Positions 36,601 to 51,400 of a DNA stretch of 64,000 nucleotides are shown here, piece by piece. The position numbers and the translations under genes are program-made. Source of the stretch: Daphnia pulex (taxonomy: Eukaryota > Arthropoda > Branchiopoda > Diplostraca > Daphniidae); NCBI RefSeq assembly GCF_021134715.1, contig NC_060018.1:1674001-1738000 (forward strand), written 5' to 3'. Positions within the stretch are counted from its first letter, which is position 1; each line of letters opens with the position of its first letter. Under the pieces are notes generated by a model. The model ran no database searches and was not told the DNA's origin. It saw nothing but the letters and a program-made list of their open reading frames with translations.

Positions 36601-39600
36601 CTTTATCCTGATGATGGCTCGATTGTTAAGGTCATCATTCTTCCGTGCCAACATCGCAATAACAATTGTGATCATTTCGGCAATCGGACCAATCGAATCG
36701 GCCCGCCCTGTGAAAAACCAATCAATAGACAAAAAGGGAAACGCCAATCTCTTGTGTTTTGAAATTCGCCCACTGCAAAGTTCCAAAAAGGAGCCGTTTG
36801 TGTGTGTATTTTGATTTGAGCCATAAATTAAGTCAGGAGCTAATGACCACCCTCTCGTTTCCCTGAGCGCAAGGGACGAGAGAGTCTCGCAGATGATCAA
36901 GATCGACTCAACTGAGCGCTCGACCATTACAGCACTGATAGACACACACGCGCACCGTAAATACTACTCGACCAGACAGAAAAGAGAAGTTATAAGGAAG
37001 AAAATGTTACAACCGAAATGGAGCTATGGAAGAAGAAATAACGGGGGGGAAAGAAAAAAAGACCACATAGATAAGAAGCTTGACGATTCCATCAGCAGAG
37101 AGAGCTATATAGACCCTAGCTGTATGTATAATATCGTGATATGGTTCTACATGGCAAAGCCAGAAGCTTCTAAGTCGTAATTCACCAGCTCTTTTCTTTC
37201 CCTCAATGTGTTTGTCTCTCTTTTGGGCCAGAGAAAAAAAAAAGGAAAAACCTTCTTCTTCTTCTTCTTCTTTCAACTTCGACTGATTCCGCGCGCTTGC
37301 CCACCAGCCACAGCAGTTGCGTTGCGCCGCGACGACTCTGAAAGCCCATAAAACATTCCTCGCGCCAGAGCGGCTCTCGGTATAGCCATGTAGCCATACT
37401 GGTTGCTTCTTTTTCTCAGAGAGAGAGAGAAAGATTAGGTCTGACGATATACTTAACCATCTCCAAGGTGCTTAGACGTGCGCGCGCTCAACTACTCTTT
37501 TCCCCTTTCGAAAGACCATATAACCCTCTTCTCTTCCAGCCTCCTCCCCCGTCTATATCCGTGTACATATAGATATATATAGGCTATATAGAAGGCCAGC
37601 AGCAGCACTAAGAAAGAGAAAAAAAAAAGTTGTCGTTCGACTTATCTAGTCTTTATCTTCGACTTCTACTCTTTTTCTTCTTCTTCTTAACTTCTTTTTG
37701 CCCTGTGATATGTCGGAGGCTAGTCGAAGGCGAGGACCTGTGTGACGTCTTCATCCGAAGCAGAAGAAGAAGAAGAAAAAAAGAAAACTGTTAACGACCG
37801 GTGAAGTTTATCGAGCTCATCGGTTACAACTGCAGCAGCTCGCGGGGAATGATTCAAGAAATAAGAAGAGGATAGCAGCGCAGTAGAAATAGAGAGAGAC
37901 AACACTATATGTTCTGGGACGCATTTCGTCTCGCTGCAAGTCACCGCAAATGGATTTTCCACGTCCAGATCTTTTTCTTCGAGCTTTCGGAAATATCGAA
38001 GAGAGACAAATATTTCCCCCCATGATATTAAACTACGCAAATGAAGAGTGGAACAACACAACACCAACAGTAAAAATTTCAAGAAAAAAGGGAGAAAAAA
38101 AATAAGGACTAGATAGACAGGCAGAAAACGAAGACATCACCGAATTGCTGGGGGAGAGAAAAAAGGGTATTATAGCTAAGAAGGACTTGATGTAATAACC
38201 GGTCGGCAGAGATTTTTGTCTCTTTTTTTTTGCTTCCCTGTGTGGTTTGGCTGCCCTTTTGTGCTTGTGCTTTCTGAAGACTCTATCGGTTTTATATTTT
38301 CATTTTATTTTCGGGCCAGGGGGGTATAGAGCAGGAGTAGTAGTAGGAGGGACAAACTACATTTTCTAGCCAATTTTTACGATGACAACTGTGATGCTGC
38401 TGCCGCCGATGCCTCTATCTTCTCTCTCTCTCTCTTTTCTCCTTTTCTCCAGCATCAGGTTCACTCTGAAGGAAGAAGAAGAAAAGAAAAAAGAAAAGAG
38501 ATAAAAAGACGAAGTGAAAGAGTGAAAGCACAGAATTTATTGCGACCGCTCGTTGACGTTTCCCCCCAATGCGCTGATGAGCTCAGCTGATTGTCCAATG
38601 CCAAATGCCCATAGTGGCGAAGCGGAACGATCGGTTCCTCACCAGAGATTCTCCCACGACATCAGCAGAGCCAACCGTCTCCCCGCATCCCTCAAATAAC
38701 GACATATCGTTGACCCCCCCGAAAATATAAAAAAGGGGGAAAAAACAAAAAAACATCGAACCTTGGCATGAGTCCATTTTAGATACGTATGTCATCATCT
38801 ATACACAGGAATTTGACCAAATCACTTTTTGACTATTAGTTGTTGCTTCTCTGAGAATAATAATAATAAAAAATAAACCCGGGGAAATGATTATGGATTT
38901 CAACTGCTGTATACTAAACAACTTCTTCTTCTTGAGATGTGCTGGCGGATATATACTCGCTCCTGTGTGTGTACAACATTAGACAACGCCATCAGAAAAG
39001 TTATTTTTATTCAAGGTGGAAAATGAAAAAGAAAAATGGAGGAAACGGTTGAGAAACTCCGGGAAAAAAAAAAACAACATTTATAGGAGACTGGATGGGC
39101 ATTTTAGATTGGATGGCCGGATCGTGACGATAACTGAAATGGCGTTTGTGTTCGCCTCGATCCGCTCGGCCGATGTTGAATAGGAGGAGGGCGTCGCGAC
39201 GGCTGGTGCCGCTCGACTGCCATTGGCTGCGCTCGGCCCTGCGTTGGATGAACGCCAGCCAATCTCCTGGCCGAAAGGCACCGCAGCACACACACTTCAC
39301 TCTAATACGCACCGTCCGGGTCTGGGTATACACTGCTCAAAAAGATATATCTTTCCCGATTGACTGGATGGAAATTAGAATGGAAGTTAAAAAAGAGAAA
39401 TAAGAGCTGGGTGGTATATAGAAGCTCATAGGCCACCGCATCGCATGCGGCATTTTATCTGCACACACAATATAACAGCAGCGCCACTTCCGCTCATTAT
39501 ATGTGAAATGTCTGCATAATAGATATAGCTATATATTATGTAGTCGCATTTCTATTATGTGTATAGCGACTCTTCACCCCTCGTCTTTAGAGCGCACCTC

Positions 39601-41702
39601 CCTTCCTGTCCAATTACTCAAACCTATTTCGAATAAATACAATTTGAAAACCTTTTCAAGTTGCGTCATCGTTGCCGAAAATACAAAAATTAAACGATTT
39701 CCTTTGATTCAATAAAGACCAAGTAACATTTACACGCCCAATTATTTCTCACCAAACAGAATCTTATTGTGTGTCGATTTAGACTTTTGGGGAATTTTCT
39801 GATTATTTAAAAGCAGCGGTCGGCATGTCGACGTGATCCGCCGGTTTTCCCCGAATTGTGTGAAATATCAGATAAGGAAATTTCTTTCCAGACACGAAAA
39901 CAAAATTCCAATTGGCATTTCGTTTGTTTCCATATTTTGTTGTCGGTTGAATGGGACGAAAATTACGACACCGGAAAAGACGACGCCTTTGATAAATTAC
40001 ACTATACCTACAGAAATAATAATAATAATAGGAGCTATATAAGTATAATTTGTTAAACTGTCATGGCGAATCAAAAGAATTTGAGTTTGAAAAAATTCCC
40101 TCCAACACCGCGACAGACAAAAAAAAAACGACTGTAAAAATAAGAGAATAAAAAGACGGAAGTAGAGTGATCCCATCAGCAGCTAGACAAGGGCGGGCGA
40201 TTCGAAAACTGCTTTGTGTTGTGTGTCGCTGTCTTATTCGTGGAATTTAAAATAAAAATGAAAACACATTATATCTGCCGCACCAGTTGTGTTTATTATA
40301 TCGTTTGGCGTCTATTATTTAGTTCTGTATTTCTGGAACCGCTTTACCCACGAGATCTATCCGTGGCATCATCACGCGATACTAGATAGAATATCTGGGA
40401 ACTCTTTGCTGCATCGCCCTTCATTATTCACGTAACGGCGGCCGACGAGTACATTCGACTGTATATTAGATTAACCTAAAACGAAATGCATATTATAACC
40501 ATAAGGCCTCGTAGAATGTCTAATCTAATATTAGACCCAACTTAATAAAAAAACGGACGATAACATATTCATGCGCGACACAATTTCAATGGCGGAGAGA
40601 GAGAAACAAATTATGATGAATGCGCACTTGACGTCGTATGGGGAAACTTATTTTTTTTCTCCCCTTCATCTTTTTTTTCTTTCCAGGGCATTAAGCTTTC
40701 TCAGCACATCATCTCGTATCATGCGACCACATCCAGGACAAATACACATCACACACACACATTTTTATACTGACTCGATGTTTTGATTCAATGAGAGAAG
40801 CAGCAGCAGCAGCAGCATCTGTTGCGCTGTTTGCCAACGCTTATAGGCTACACACTTGTGCGGATGCTCATACTCGTACCTCTCTCTCTCTAAAAACCAC
40901 TTGTTATATTTGTATATAAGAGACAGCACGTTATTACATCTCTCCCCCCTCTCTTTTATTTTCTTTCTAATGCATTCATTTCACGTGTGTGTGTGTTGTG
41001 GAAATGTTGTGTGCGGACGACGAAGAGGGGACTTTTTGAAGACCGTGAAAATTTTAAATGTCGCCCATATTCCATTCCGAGTAATCTAACTGTTTCTCTT
41101 GTATATTCTCCTTCGGCTCCGTTTCGTCCATCCATCATCACGTCGGACGGCTGGATGGCGTATACATATAGTAGCACAGGGGGATGCGACGAGAGTGTCA
41201 GCTGGGCGCTTCCTTTTTCTAAACCCGCGTCGACCCGCGTCTCTTTCTCGGCTGCTGGATACGCGCGCGGTCCAGGTGAGCACAGGAGCAACGGCAAGTC
41301 AGCGACCCACGGAACTTGACTTTTTTCTCATGTTACGTATTCAAAGTCCGTTTATTCTATAAATTTCAAAAGGCAGAAGAAATCCAATCAAAAAGATTCA
41401 GAATTGAATTGATCAGAATCTCAAAAGAATCAGAAGAACAAAGATCGCGGCGAATTTCATCAGCTGCTGCATCAACTTTGTTTTCTTGAATTTCCCTTTT
41501 TTTTCATTATCATTAACATATTCACGCACCGGCGTATGCACGCGCTCACGTAATAGACGGATGGAAGAGGCGCGCTCGATTCTTCGAGTGCGAAATCAAG
41601 ATGGCCGACCGGCTGAGTCTCTCCAATGCTAATTCAGTTGCTTATCAGCCGGCCGCATCTTTTCTCTCTAGCTCCAACCTCTCCAGGTAAGCCCCTTAAA
41701 GA

Positions 41703-41722
41703 GTATACACATATGTGTATAC
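41703..41722. repeat. 20-bp perfect palindrome
   Basis: GTATACACATATGTGTATAC equals its reverse complement; it is followed by a short TA-rich tract. Confidence 0.9.
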
Positions 41723-42390
41723 GTATATATATACCTTACCTATATATACTATCCATCCTAATAGAGCTCGATTGCTCCTAACGCTGACTTTCTTATCTCA
41801 CGGCTATAAAGGCCCAGCAGCGGATATAATCACGGCAGTCCATCTTATTCTTCTTCTACTTCTTATATCCTCCTTCTTCTTCTTCCCAGTTTCTTTTCTA
41901 TTTTCTATATCTTAAAAAAAAAGAAAAGAAAAAAGGTTAACGCGAACTCGATGACACGAGTTTTTTTATTTTATTTTCCTCCTCTTCTCCTCATTCCCCC
42001 CGCTGAGACTGTGGAACGATAATGCACCTCCGAAAAAATCAAGAAAGGGCCCCACAACAATGGAAAAGCCCGTACCGAAACAGAGTAATCCGACGATGTT
42101 ATTTTCTCTCTCTCTGCGTAGAAAAATGTGTGCCGTGTCCTTATAATACACAACAATAGAACACACAGACCAACCACAGCAAGGAGGGAGCATCATCAAC
42201 ACCGGGCCGGTGTAGTATAATATAGATAGACGGCCGGCCATCATCTTTTTCGAGTATACGTGTGTCTTGTCGTAATTGTTAAAGCGCTGCCTCCTACCGT
42301 ATATTTAACTTGTCGCCACAACTTGCTGCCTCCGCCCCATCACACACAGCACCGGCCTGATTGTGCGCTTTGGCCAGCTCATCACAGTGT

Positions 42391-42408
42391 ACACACACAC
42401 ACACACAC
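42391..42408. repeat. (AC)9 microsatellite
   Basis: Nine perfect AC units in non-coding DNA. Confidence 0.95.
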
Positions 42409-45400
42409 CTCTATATAGGAGAGATCCGCTTTTTCTGGTGTAGCGCGTATTATTTGTATTGTTGGCCGAAGATGATGAGCGCTAGAATATGAAAACTTAT
42501 AAGAACTTTTCTTTCTTTTCTTTTTTCGAGAGGTGTCATCGCATGTACATAGCTCTGTGTGTCATTGTGTGTTTAGAGATGCTGAGAGAAACGTTACTAA
42601 AAATAAAAATTGAATTACTTCGGGCGGTCCGCGCGCGTTCAAAAGGTGTGTGTGCATGTATAACTAGACCGAGCGCGAGTTGACGTGCTTCACTGTGTGG
42701 GTAGATTCTGTGCGCGCATAGTTCTTTATATATTCAGATGATGACGACGTACTATTTTTCAAAAGTTGATTCTCTCTCTCTCTATAGGCTCATTTACACT
42801 TTTGATTTGATCAAACATATAGGGACAACGTCAGTGTATGTATCTAATAATAACGAGCTATTGGCGGCGCGGATGGATGCGAGACCCAGCTGTAAAAATG
42901 AGAGGATAATGGAATGATGCAACGTCTCTTTCTCTCATCCGTTTGATAAGACTATCATCATCATCGGCAGATGATTTCGATTGGTCGTCCGAAGTAGATG
43001 GGAAACTCCAAAGTTTGAAGCCGCGCGCTCGTCGTCGCTGCAACTGCGTGGAAATTGAGAGAATGCCGAACGCGCGGACTCACACTTTGAAAGAAGAAAA
43101 GAATTGAAAAAAAAATGAAAAAAGAATAGGCGAAAGAAGAATGAAAAGGCCGCTATTACAGCTGTCAATAACAAGGCGACCAGAAAAAAGAAAAGAATAA
43201 GAGCAGCCTTGCCTAAACCCTCAACCCAAAAGGGAAGAAGAGAGGAGGTGTTGATGGCAGCTAGAGGCGACAAGCCGCTCGCCACTTCGATAGATACTCA
43301 ACCACCGCATCAAAAAGAGCGGCGAAAAAATACATATTCTTCTACACACATTATATCCCTCCTAGCTCCATCCTGCATGTGGATGGTCACCCACCAGTTA
43401 CCAAGTCAAAAGAGAGGCTCTCGATTGGCTTCAATAGGATTTTATTTTCTCTCCTAAATACTCTCTCGCGGCTCGGGTCCGTGTAATGGAAGCAGCAACG
43501 GGGGCGGAGTGGAGCGACGGACAGCTCCAGCATCAGCCAAAAAGGAGAGAGAGAGGAGGCGGGAATTTTTCGTCTTGAAAAAATATGAAATCAAAGAATT
43601 CTTTTTTTCTTTATTTTTTTATTTTCCAGCCGAGTCATACACCTTGCTGGACTTTCTCATCGCGCGTCGAGCCCTTTTATCATCTCCACTGATGCGCCCG
43701 GTTTGAGAAGTCGACGAATCTCCGAGATAGATATAGTAGATGGATATACATACACATACAGCGGGGTTCTCTTTTGTTCATCCATCTATACACACACATC
43801 GGAGAGAGTGGGGTCTCTCTCTTCACACACACACACATACAGCAGCAAGTACCAATTTTCCGCTGCATTGCATTCCTGGATGGCTGATGCCTTTTTTTCC
43901 CTCTCCGGTGTATACTATACACACTGTGTTAAGCATTTATTCCGGAATGGGCACATTTCACCTGACTTTTGCTGGGTCGTCTTATTGTAATAGTTGGGAC
44001 CTTTCATTCTTCGTCTCCTTCAATTCAGGACTTTTCTTTTGACTGGACGACTATATCACGGCTAAAATTGTGCCTTTATTCCTTTAGACTCTGTTTTCAC
44101 TGTAATATTTTCCATCAACGTCACCAGCACTATATAGGCCTATACAAGAAGGTGTCATTATGGATTATTATTATTGACAGCTGGTGGTGACCCAGCCGTC
44201 CAGTGAATATGCCTTCATGTTCAATCCATTGATCCGCACTTCACACCATCCTCGCCGAGTCAAATGCGAAAATGATCACCGTACAGTTCACATGATTCTC
44301 CTTTTTTTTCCATTAGGTTGTTATGTTTTGCTATATAGAGAGCCGGCAGCTATACATAAGATATAGCCTACACAATATGTTGCTATATAGTGCTGTGTAG
44401 GGCTCTATGGTGGTGCTAATATTCTGAGGTAGACTTTTTAATCTGACTTTTGATTGATGTTGCCACATCAACAGTTGGGAATCTCTCTCTTTTGTGCGAG
44501 ACAAAAGGTAAATAATTTGAGAAACGACGACGAACGGCCGTTTGTTTAGTCTCTCTCTCTCTCTCTTCGAAATTCGTTAATGTTATCTCTCCTCTTTTCT
44601 TTTATAAAAACAGAAGAGAAAGAAGAAAAAAAGAAATAGCCGACGATATGTAGTAACTGGCGTGGCCGGGCCCCGATGTCGGACATGTTTACGACTTTTG
44701 TCTTGATATATTTCATTAAGAACGCGGCGCGTCCGTTGATGATGATGATGCCCCGGTAATGAAGACATTATCACACATGCTGTGGCGCGCGGTCGTCTTC
44801 GGCGAGCGCCCAGCACACATCAGAGAATAACGCAGAGTAATCATCTCTCTCTCCTTCTTGATGCTGCTGCGATGTACATAGACGAGCTGGGGCAGCGTGC
44901 TGGAGAAGAGATGCGAGTTCATCATCATCTCACATCACCATGGCTGCCGCCGCCGCGCCCACAGGCGATTTTATCTACTACACTATAAGTCGAGAGATTA
45001 AAAAATAAAAAGAAAGAATCTAAGAAGCTCGAAAAAGAAAAGAAGATCGAGAGAGAGAGAGAGCCCATATACTCCCATACACACCGGGAGATGAGTTACA
45101 CTGTTATTATTAGTATAGTATAGCCTATATACTGGCAGTTATAAGAGTAGACATCGGTGGCCAAAGCAAACTCATTAAGAATATAACGCGGACAGGCAGC
45201 AGGAGGAGCCGTCGTATAGTGTTGGATCTGCTGGACGCAATATTCTGATGCTCTCCGCCGTACCTCGGTCCTCCTATATATCCACCCCACGGCCGCCGAC
45301 TTTTACAACACCGCGCACCGCGCCGACTCATCTTCTAAATATGTGTCCCACCTGGTGTTTTATTTACTTAATTTTTCTTGTCTTCTTTATTTTTTTTTTC

Positions 45401-48400
45401 CCCCACGTTTTTGTTTTCTCTCTTCTTCTCTCCTACTGCCGAATCTTCTTCCTCAATTTTCTTATATTCCAGGGAAGAAAGAAAAGAATGTCTAGATTAG
45501 CATCATTTTTACGAGCACCTTCTAGACTTCTAAACGCTCGACAACAGAGTCTAGATGTATATAGTACGTTCCGTGCATCAACTACCGACCAAATCGTCTC
45601 TTGAGCTAATTCCTCCTCTTCGTTCCAACACATATCCGCCAGTGTAACATCATCAAATCTTACCAATGCTGGAGATTTAAATAAGCTTCGGAAATCACCA
45701 ATCAAAATTCAGTTCCAATGCGGTTCTAGTTTCACAAAAAGCTATTAGATTTTTGTAGCTATATATGCACGTTTGAAATCGAATGAGAAGGCGCCTATGT
45801 CATCATAATATTGCCTTTATAATTCGGGGCTCAAAACTGTCAAATACCCACCGCGCATAATCGTCGTCTGTCCCGTCTCCTCACGGCTGTTAACTCTCGA
45901 CTCCCATCACCATTTATTTCTTTCCCCTTTTCTTTTCTTGTTTCCTCTTTTTTTTTAATGACGAGTCGAAAACGATAACTCGACAGGTGACTAGTTGCTG
46001 CTGCTGGACGACGCGATCTGTTCCTCGTCGTCGTCTTACATTTATATAGAGAGAGGACGCGATATCAAAGACGAATATAATAATATTAAAACCCCCCCAA
46101 ACGACGTGATCTCTCTTTTTCCGACTCGACCGGCTGTAAAAAAAACTCTTTACCGTTCCATATTTTGATGCTGCTGCTGCTGGTGTGCATGTGTATCTAA
46201 TGCTTTATTTGTTTGTGTCGTTTGTGTCTATTTCGTCTTCCGAGCCATAACACCCGGAGAAAAGATGGGCGAACGTCTACAGTAGACCTTAACGAGCCCT
46301 AGAGTTTCACACTTTGTTCACGAAAAAAATGGGAATTTTACGAAATCAAAGAGGGAAGTTTTCCAATCTTTTCAAAATGAAATTCCAATGTCCGTTGGAT
46401 ATGGTACACCACGGCCGTTTAATGCTCAGTTGCAATCCGCTATATAAGTAGACACAGCACCTTATGTAAAACAAATACCGCAATTGCTTTTGACACAGCA
46501 GCATAGTCGTCGCTATATAATGGGTTTCGAGTGAAAAACACACACACGCACTTAAACATTACGCATTCTCTTTTGTTTTCATGTTGGCCACCAGTGTACT
46601 ATGTGCTGGCAGTACATTCATCTAATGGTTTCCCTTCTCGGTGGTCCGCTGTTGTCCAGCAGTGAGCGGGGCGTGTTGCTGTTTTTTTTATTCCTTTAAC
46701 GATGTCGCCTCGGTATTTATTTTTCACGAACGTATCAGCTAACGGCCATTAAAACGATTCGTCAGTCGATGACGAGATCCGGCGAGATTCACCGCCCATT
46801 TGATTTTCAGAATTTCCTTTTTGAATTCAAAGTCCCGAAATGGTATTTTCCCTTTTTTTTTTGGCCCATTTTGTTTGCTCCGGCACGTGACATACTTGAA
46901 AACGTCCCAGTCTGTGTAATGGGCGTAGTCTCGGTCGACTTGATTTTATATTACGCGCCTATAGAGACAAGATTCTTATTCGCACTCGGCGCTTTTGTGT
47001 TAGACTCGATTGGGCTCCACCTTGGGGTTATCTTTCATTATATTCTATTCTTAAAAATTCCCCAAAATATAATCTAATAGGTCTTTCAAGTTTTCAACAG
47101 CTTGACAACATAACGCAAGCGTACTCACTTCACTTTGAAACGGACAACAACACACATAATGTTTTCCACCACAAAAAAAAGTCATTGTCGAATGATGAGA
47201 GCTAATTATACTACAGTCGACGTCCAGCGCACGCGGCCAGGAGCTCCAATAGCCTGGAACCGCTGATGGCAATTCCAGGAAATTTGCATTGTTCCTTTCG
47301 TTCGTTTATCTCGACGACACGGGATTCGATCGGCCATTGGGAAACAAGAAAAACAGTTTCTTCTTTTTTATTTTCATCGGCGGGATTCGATTTTATAGTT
47401 GTTTCCTTTATTCTTCTTATTCCTAATAACTACGCTTCGAAAAGACCAGCGGTTTGTGGCCTATTCTTCTCAAGAAATTGTTACGCTCCTGGCCGCTTGG
47501 GCCTACCTCTTTTGGGCGCCATTTTCTTTCTGCACGGAACAAATAAACAAGAAGAAATACTTTGTTGCCTCTCTGTTATTATATTACCATCATTGTCATG
47601 TTTTTTTTTTTAATGATTATTATTATGTTATTATCGTCATCGTCGTCAGGATATAATATATTTTATTTTATTTTTCAAACTTTTTCTCATTTCAGCTCGA
47701 GTCTAGACATCTGGCGACGCTGCATGGAAAATAGGAAAAGGACATCTGGCGGTAAAAGAGCGCACCAGTCATTTGGTTACTGCTGAGACTAGTGAGAGTG
47801 AGACTGTCCAGTGTCCACGCGGATGGAATGTAGAGAGATCGATACTAATAGTTTTGAATGCAACAGCGTATATACTATACATGTAACAAAGTGGACTCAA
47901 ATACCCAACAGACATCGCCAGCTGATGCTGGTCAAATGCAATTCGAGATTATGCAGCAGGAACAGCGAGCTCTAACCCCCTCCAGGACCATTAAACTCCC
48001 AAGCCACGCGCCCATCGCTCCATTTTTCTGCTGCGTCTGAAGCCGCGTGCCATTCGAGATGGAGGAAAAGGTAAGATTTATTATTCGTATATGCTCTAGC
48101 AAACGTTAGATCTCTCCTATGTCTTTGTCGTTTTTTCTTTTTGTGTTTCGTCCAACGACCACACACACAACCACGCCCCCCTCGAAAGAAAAAGAATGGC
48201 GAATCATAGAAATGGCTGCAAGATGGGGATGGTCGGCTTTTTTCTTCGTTGTGTACTCACAGCATAGGGATTTGCATTTGAAATGTGACGTACCACTCTC
48301 TTTTCTTGCCCTCGTCGAGAAATCTTGAAACATTTTTTAGAAATATTACGCCACGTGATGGCTCAAGGGTAGTCCACTTTTCCTGACTGCTGATCTTGGC

Positions 48401-51400
48401 CGGTTGCTGCGTACAGCAGTAGTAACTTGGTTCTTGTTCCATTATTTTCATATCTCTTTTGCTCAAGTATCGGATGATATCTTGAATCTATGTATACGAC
48501 TCTTTGTACATCTCTTGAATCTGGAGCAGTGAACAGGACACTCTATTTCACTACCCCCTTCCCGTTCAACCGACGTTGGCCGAGAGTTTTGACCGTGATC
48601 TGAACTAGAAGGCCAAACAGCCATCGAGAGAATCTCCATTTATTTGATTTACCTTCTCTTATTGTTTGCCTCGATACTTGTAGAATATCGTCGAGAGATT
48701 ATTTTGAACTCGATCCTGCGTCTCTGGACTCATCCTTTCTTTTTGTTTTCATATACCTGCAAGATTCCCGATTTTCTCTATTGTACTCCGTCTGGTATTC
48801 CACTCTGGTTATATGCGTCACGCGAGCTCTAATTAACCGACGGTGTCGTGTTGGACGGCACTCTCGAGTGGAGAGTCATGCCCAGGAGGGTGGAGAGAAA
48901 GTGAAAGAAGGGAACAAAAAGAGGAAGGAAGGAAGTAAGCAAAAAGGCAAGGATCGATGTCAAGGGCCAACCATTTATCACAAGTATCTCATACCCGTAC
49001 CGAGAACTTCTGGCAGACTCCAAACGTAACATATACCCAACGCCTTTTGGTTTTTTAATTGGAGGTGGGGGGAGAGTGGAGGGAGGGAGGGAGAATAACA
49101 AGGTTTTGTAATTACATATCCGATCGTTTTGATTGTTGATCAAAATTCTGTCCCTCCCTGTAAGTTTCTTTCAACGGTTGGCCCTGTTAAGGTCAACTTG
49201 GGGACGTTAGATTTGTTTCTTATTATTATGTACAACGAATGTTATGATTCATTCATGACGTCATCAGTCGATATCGTAAATAGGTAGGGGTGGTGGCGCA
49301 CACACGTGTGCAGAGAAGAAAGGGACAACAAATTGTAGTTTGAATATTCTTGCGGGGAGAGAAAAAAAAAAGTCGTTGCTAATTAATATAATGAGTTTGG
49401 TAAAAGAGAAATGTTGCATTAGTGGTGCTGGATGGGCGTGTGCCTGCCAGGTGAAAACTGTTTACCCTGTGTCTATAGGTGTTCGTCTTTCGTCGTTATT
49501 TCCGACCACTGTTTTTCACGCGCGCCGATGTCGACACACGATAGTCTCTGCCAGTCGATAGACATGGCAGGCAGTTGGTCATGTTCCCATCGTTTTCTTT
49601 TCTCTCCTCGCAGCAAACGAACGTGACTCTGCGGTGGAAGGCTAGCTCGGATAACCACCTCATCGCCCCACAAATTCATTCCACATAGTTTCACACACGA
49701 CTGTACATACATGCATTATCTAATAATATGTGTATAACATCTAATGTAACTTGCGCGTAGATTACAGCACCCAAGGTGTAGTAGGTACTGGTACATGAAA
49801 AGGACATAGATTGGGAAACGGTCAGAGTTGATCCTGGGAAGGTTGATCGATGACTCCGGCACATGTCCCGTGACATGATGGAATTGTTTGTATATTCTGT
49901 GTGTCCCAAGTCGTTCCAGCGTTATTCTATTCCATCGGGCTGTCGGCTTTTTTTCTTGCCACTGTAGAAACTCTTTATTTTTTCCATTGGGAGGGCTGGC
50001 AAAGGTGAAAAACTTTTACTCACTACACACCCGGTACTTTATTCGTCTTCCCCCATCTTTTCAATCGACACAATCAACGGCCGCACTGCTTTGCTGGCTT
50101 TTCGTTCCTCTGGACGAAACACCAAACTTTTTTTTCGCTCCTTCTTCTGTGTTGTCTGTTTGTTGTATAGATTGTTACTGCAGACACAAAACTAGTCGAC
50201 ATTCGGTTCTATTGTTATCTATTTTTCTTTTATCCCCAGCGCTACTTTCCTTCTTGTTTGGGGTCTCTCTCTCTTTTTCAGGTTTTTTCTCATCCCACTT
50301 TCAAATTCATTTTTCTTTGCCGCACCCATTTGAATGCCAAACTAAAAAAAATCAAACGGGTGACACGAAACTCTGGGAATCATTATTTTCCCCCGTTTCC
50401 TTTTAGCTTCGACTATACTATTTGTCAATGTAGCGGCGTGGTTATTTCCCAGCTTGGCTTCGCCATATAGATTATGCATCAAGTTGCATGTACTTCGTAC
50501 CTCTGTGTGTGTGACTGGGTATGCACAACATCTTTCGCGAGAAAGAGAAGAGGCGCATTGATTGACTTTTGTTATGCAAATGATGTGTTGGAATTGCGCA
50601 CCGCATTGAAAGCGATGTGCGAGGGTGGATGGGGGCTGTGCTAGCCCGAAATGCCTACGCCCTTGGATCCCAGGAGATATACCTATGCTCAGACTCTCTC
50701 TCTTTTCATCTCTCTCTCTCTCTGCTCTTGTAATGGTGATGGCTTGCGTGTACAACATCTCTCTCTCTCTTTTTCCCCTTACAAAAGCTTAGCCGACTAG
50801 TCTCTGACTTTGAGACGGGCTACGAGCAACATCTTTTTACACCACTCAAAAAGAGGCCCAAGCGTCCCGTTTCGGATGAAACTCTTATGAATCCAGCAGA
50901 TACACAAAGAGTGCCAAGTTTCCCTCGTCCGGCAATCTCCGGGATTCGGTTCCCTGCCTCATCTCGCAAGTTTTGGCTCCCTGTATGTATACACTGTTGT
51001 ACGACTACTGGCACTACTAGTACTCCTGTTAAATTGTATACAGCAAAGCAAAAGCTGTGTCTAGCTAGTTGCAGTTAGTTTCAGAGTTGTAACGAGGCTC
51101 TTTGCCGGGGCGTTCTATATTCCTGGGGCTCTGACGGGGAGGGGTTTTTTTCCGTTGGCAACTGCGGTGGCAAGTCGTGCCGACTGTAGCCTTGTCCTTG
51201 GTAACTCGTTGCCGTTGTTATAAGTGTGTGTAATTAGGTGAAAGCGCGGCGTCCCGTTTGTTCGCGGTAACCTGTACGCATGGAAGCACTTTTGGCACAG
51301 TCGCATTGACACTTTGTTTGGCTCCCTCTCCCGCCCTCGTCGACCGAAAAAGATTATTAGCCTACTAATGTCCGACACGGTTGGCGACACACACAAACAG

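Noticed and set aside
36362..36814. 150-codon plus-strand frame
   Set aside because: No domain or splice partner, and the composition is that of surrounding DNA.
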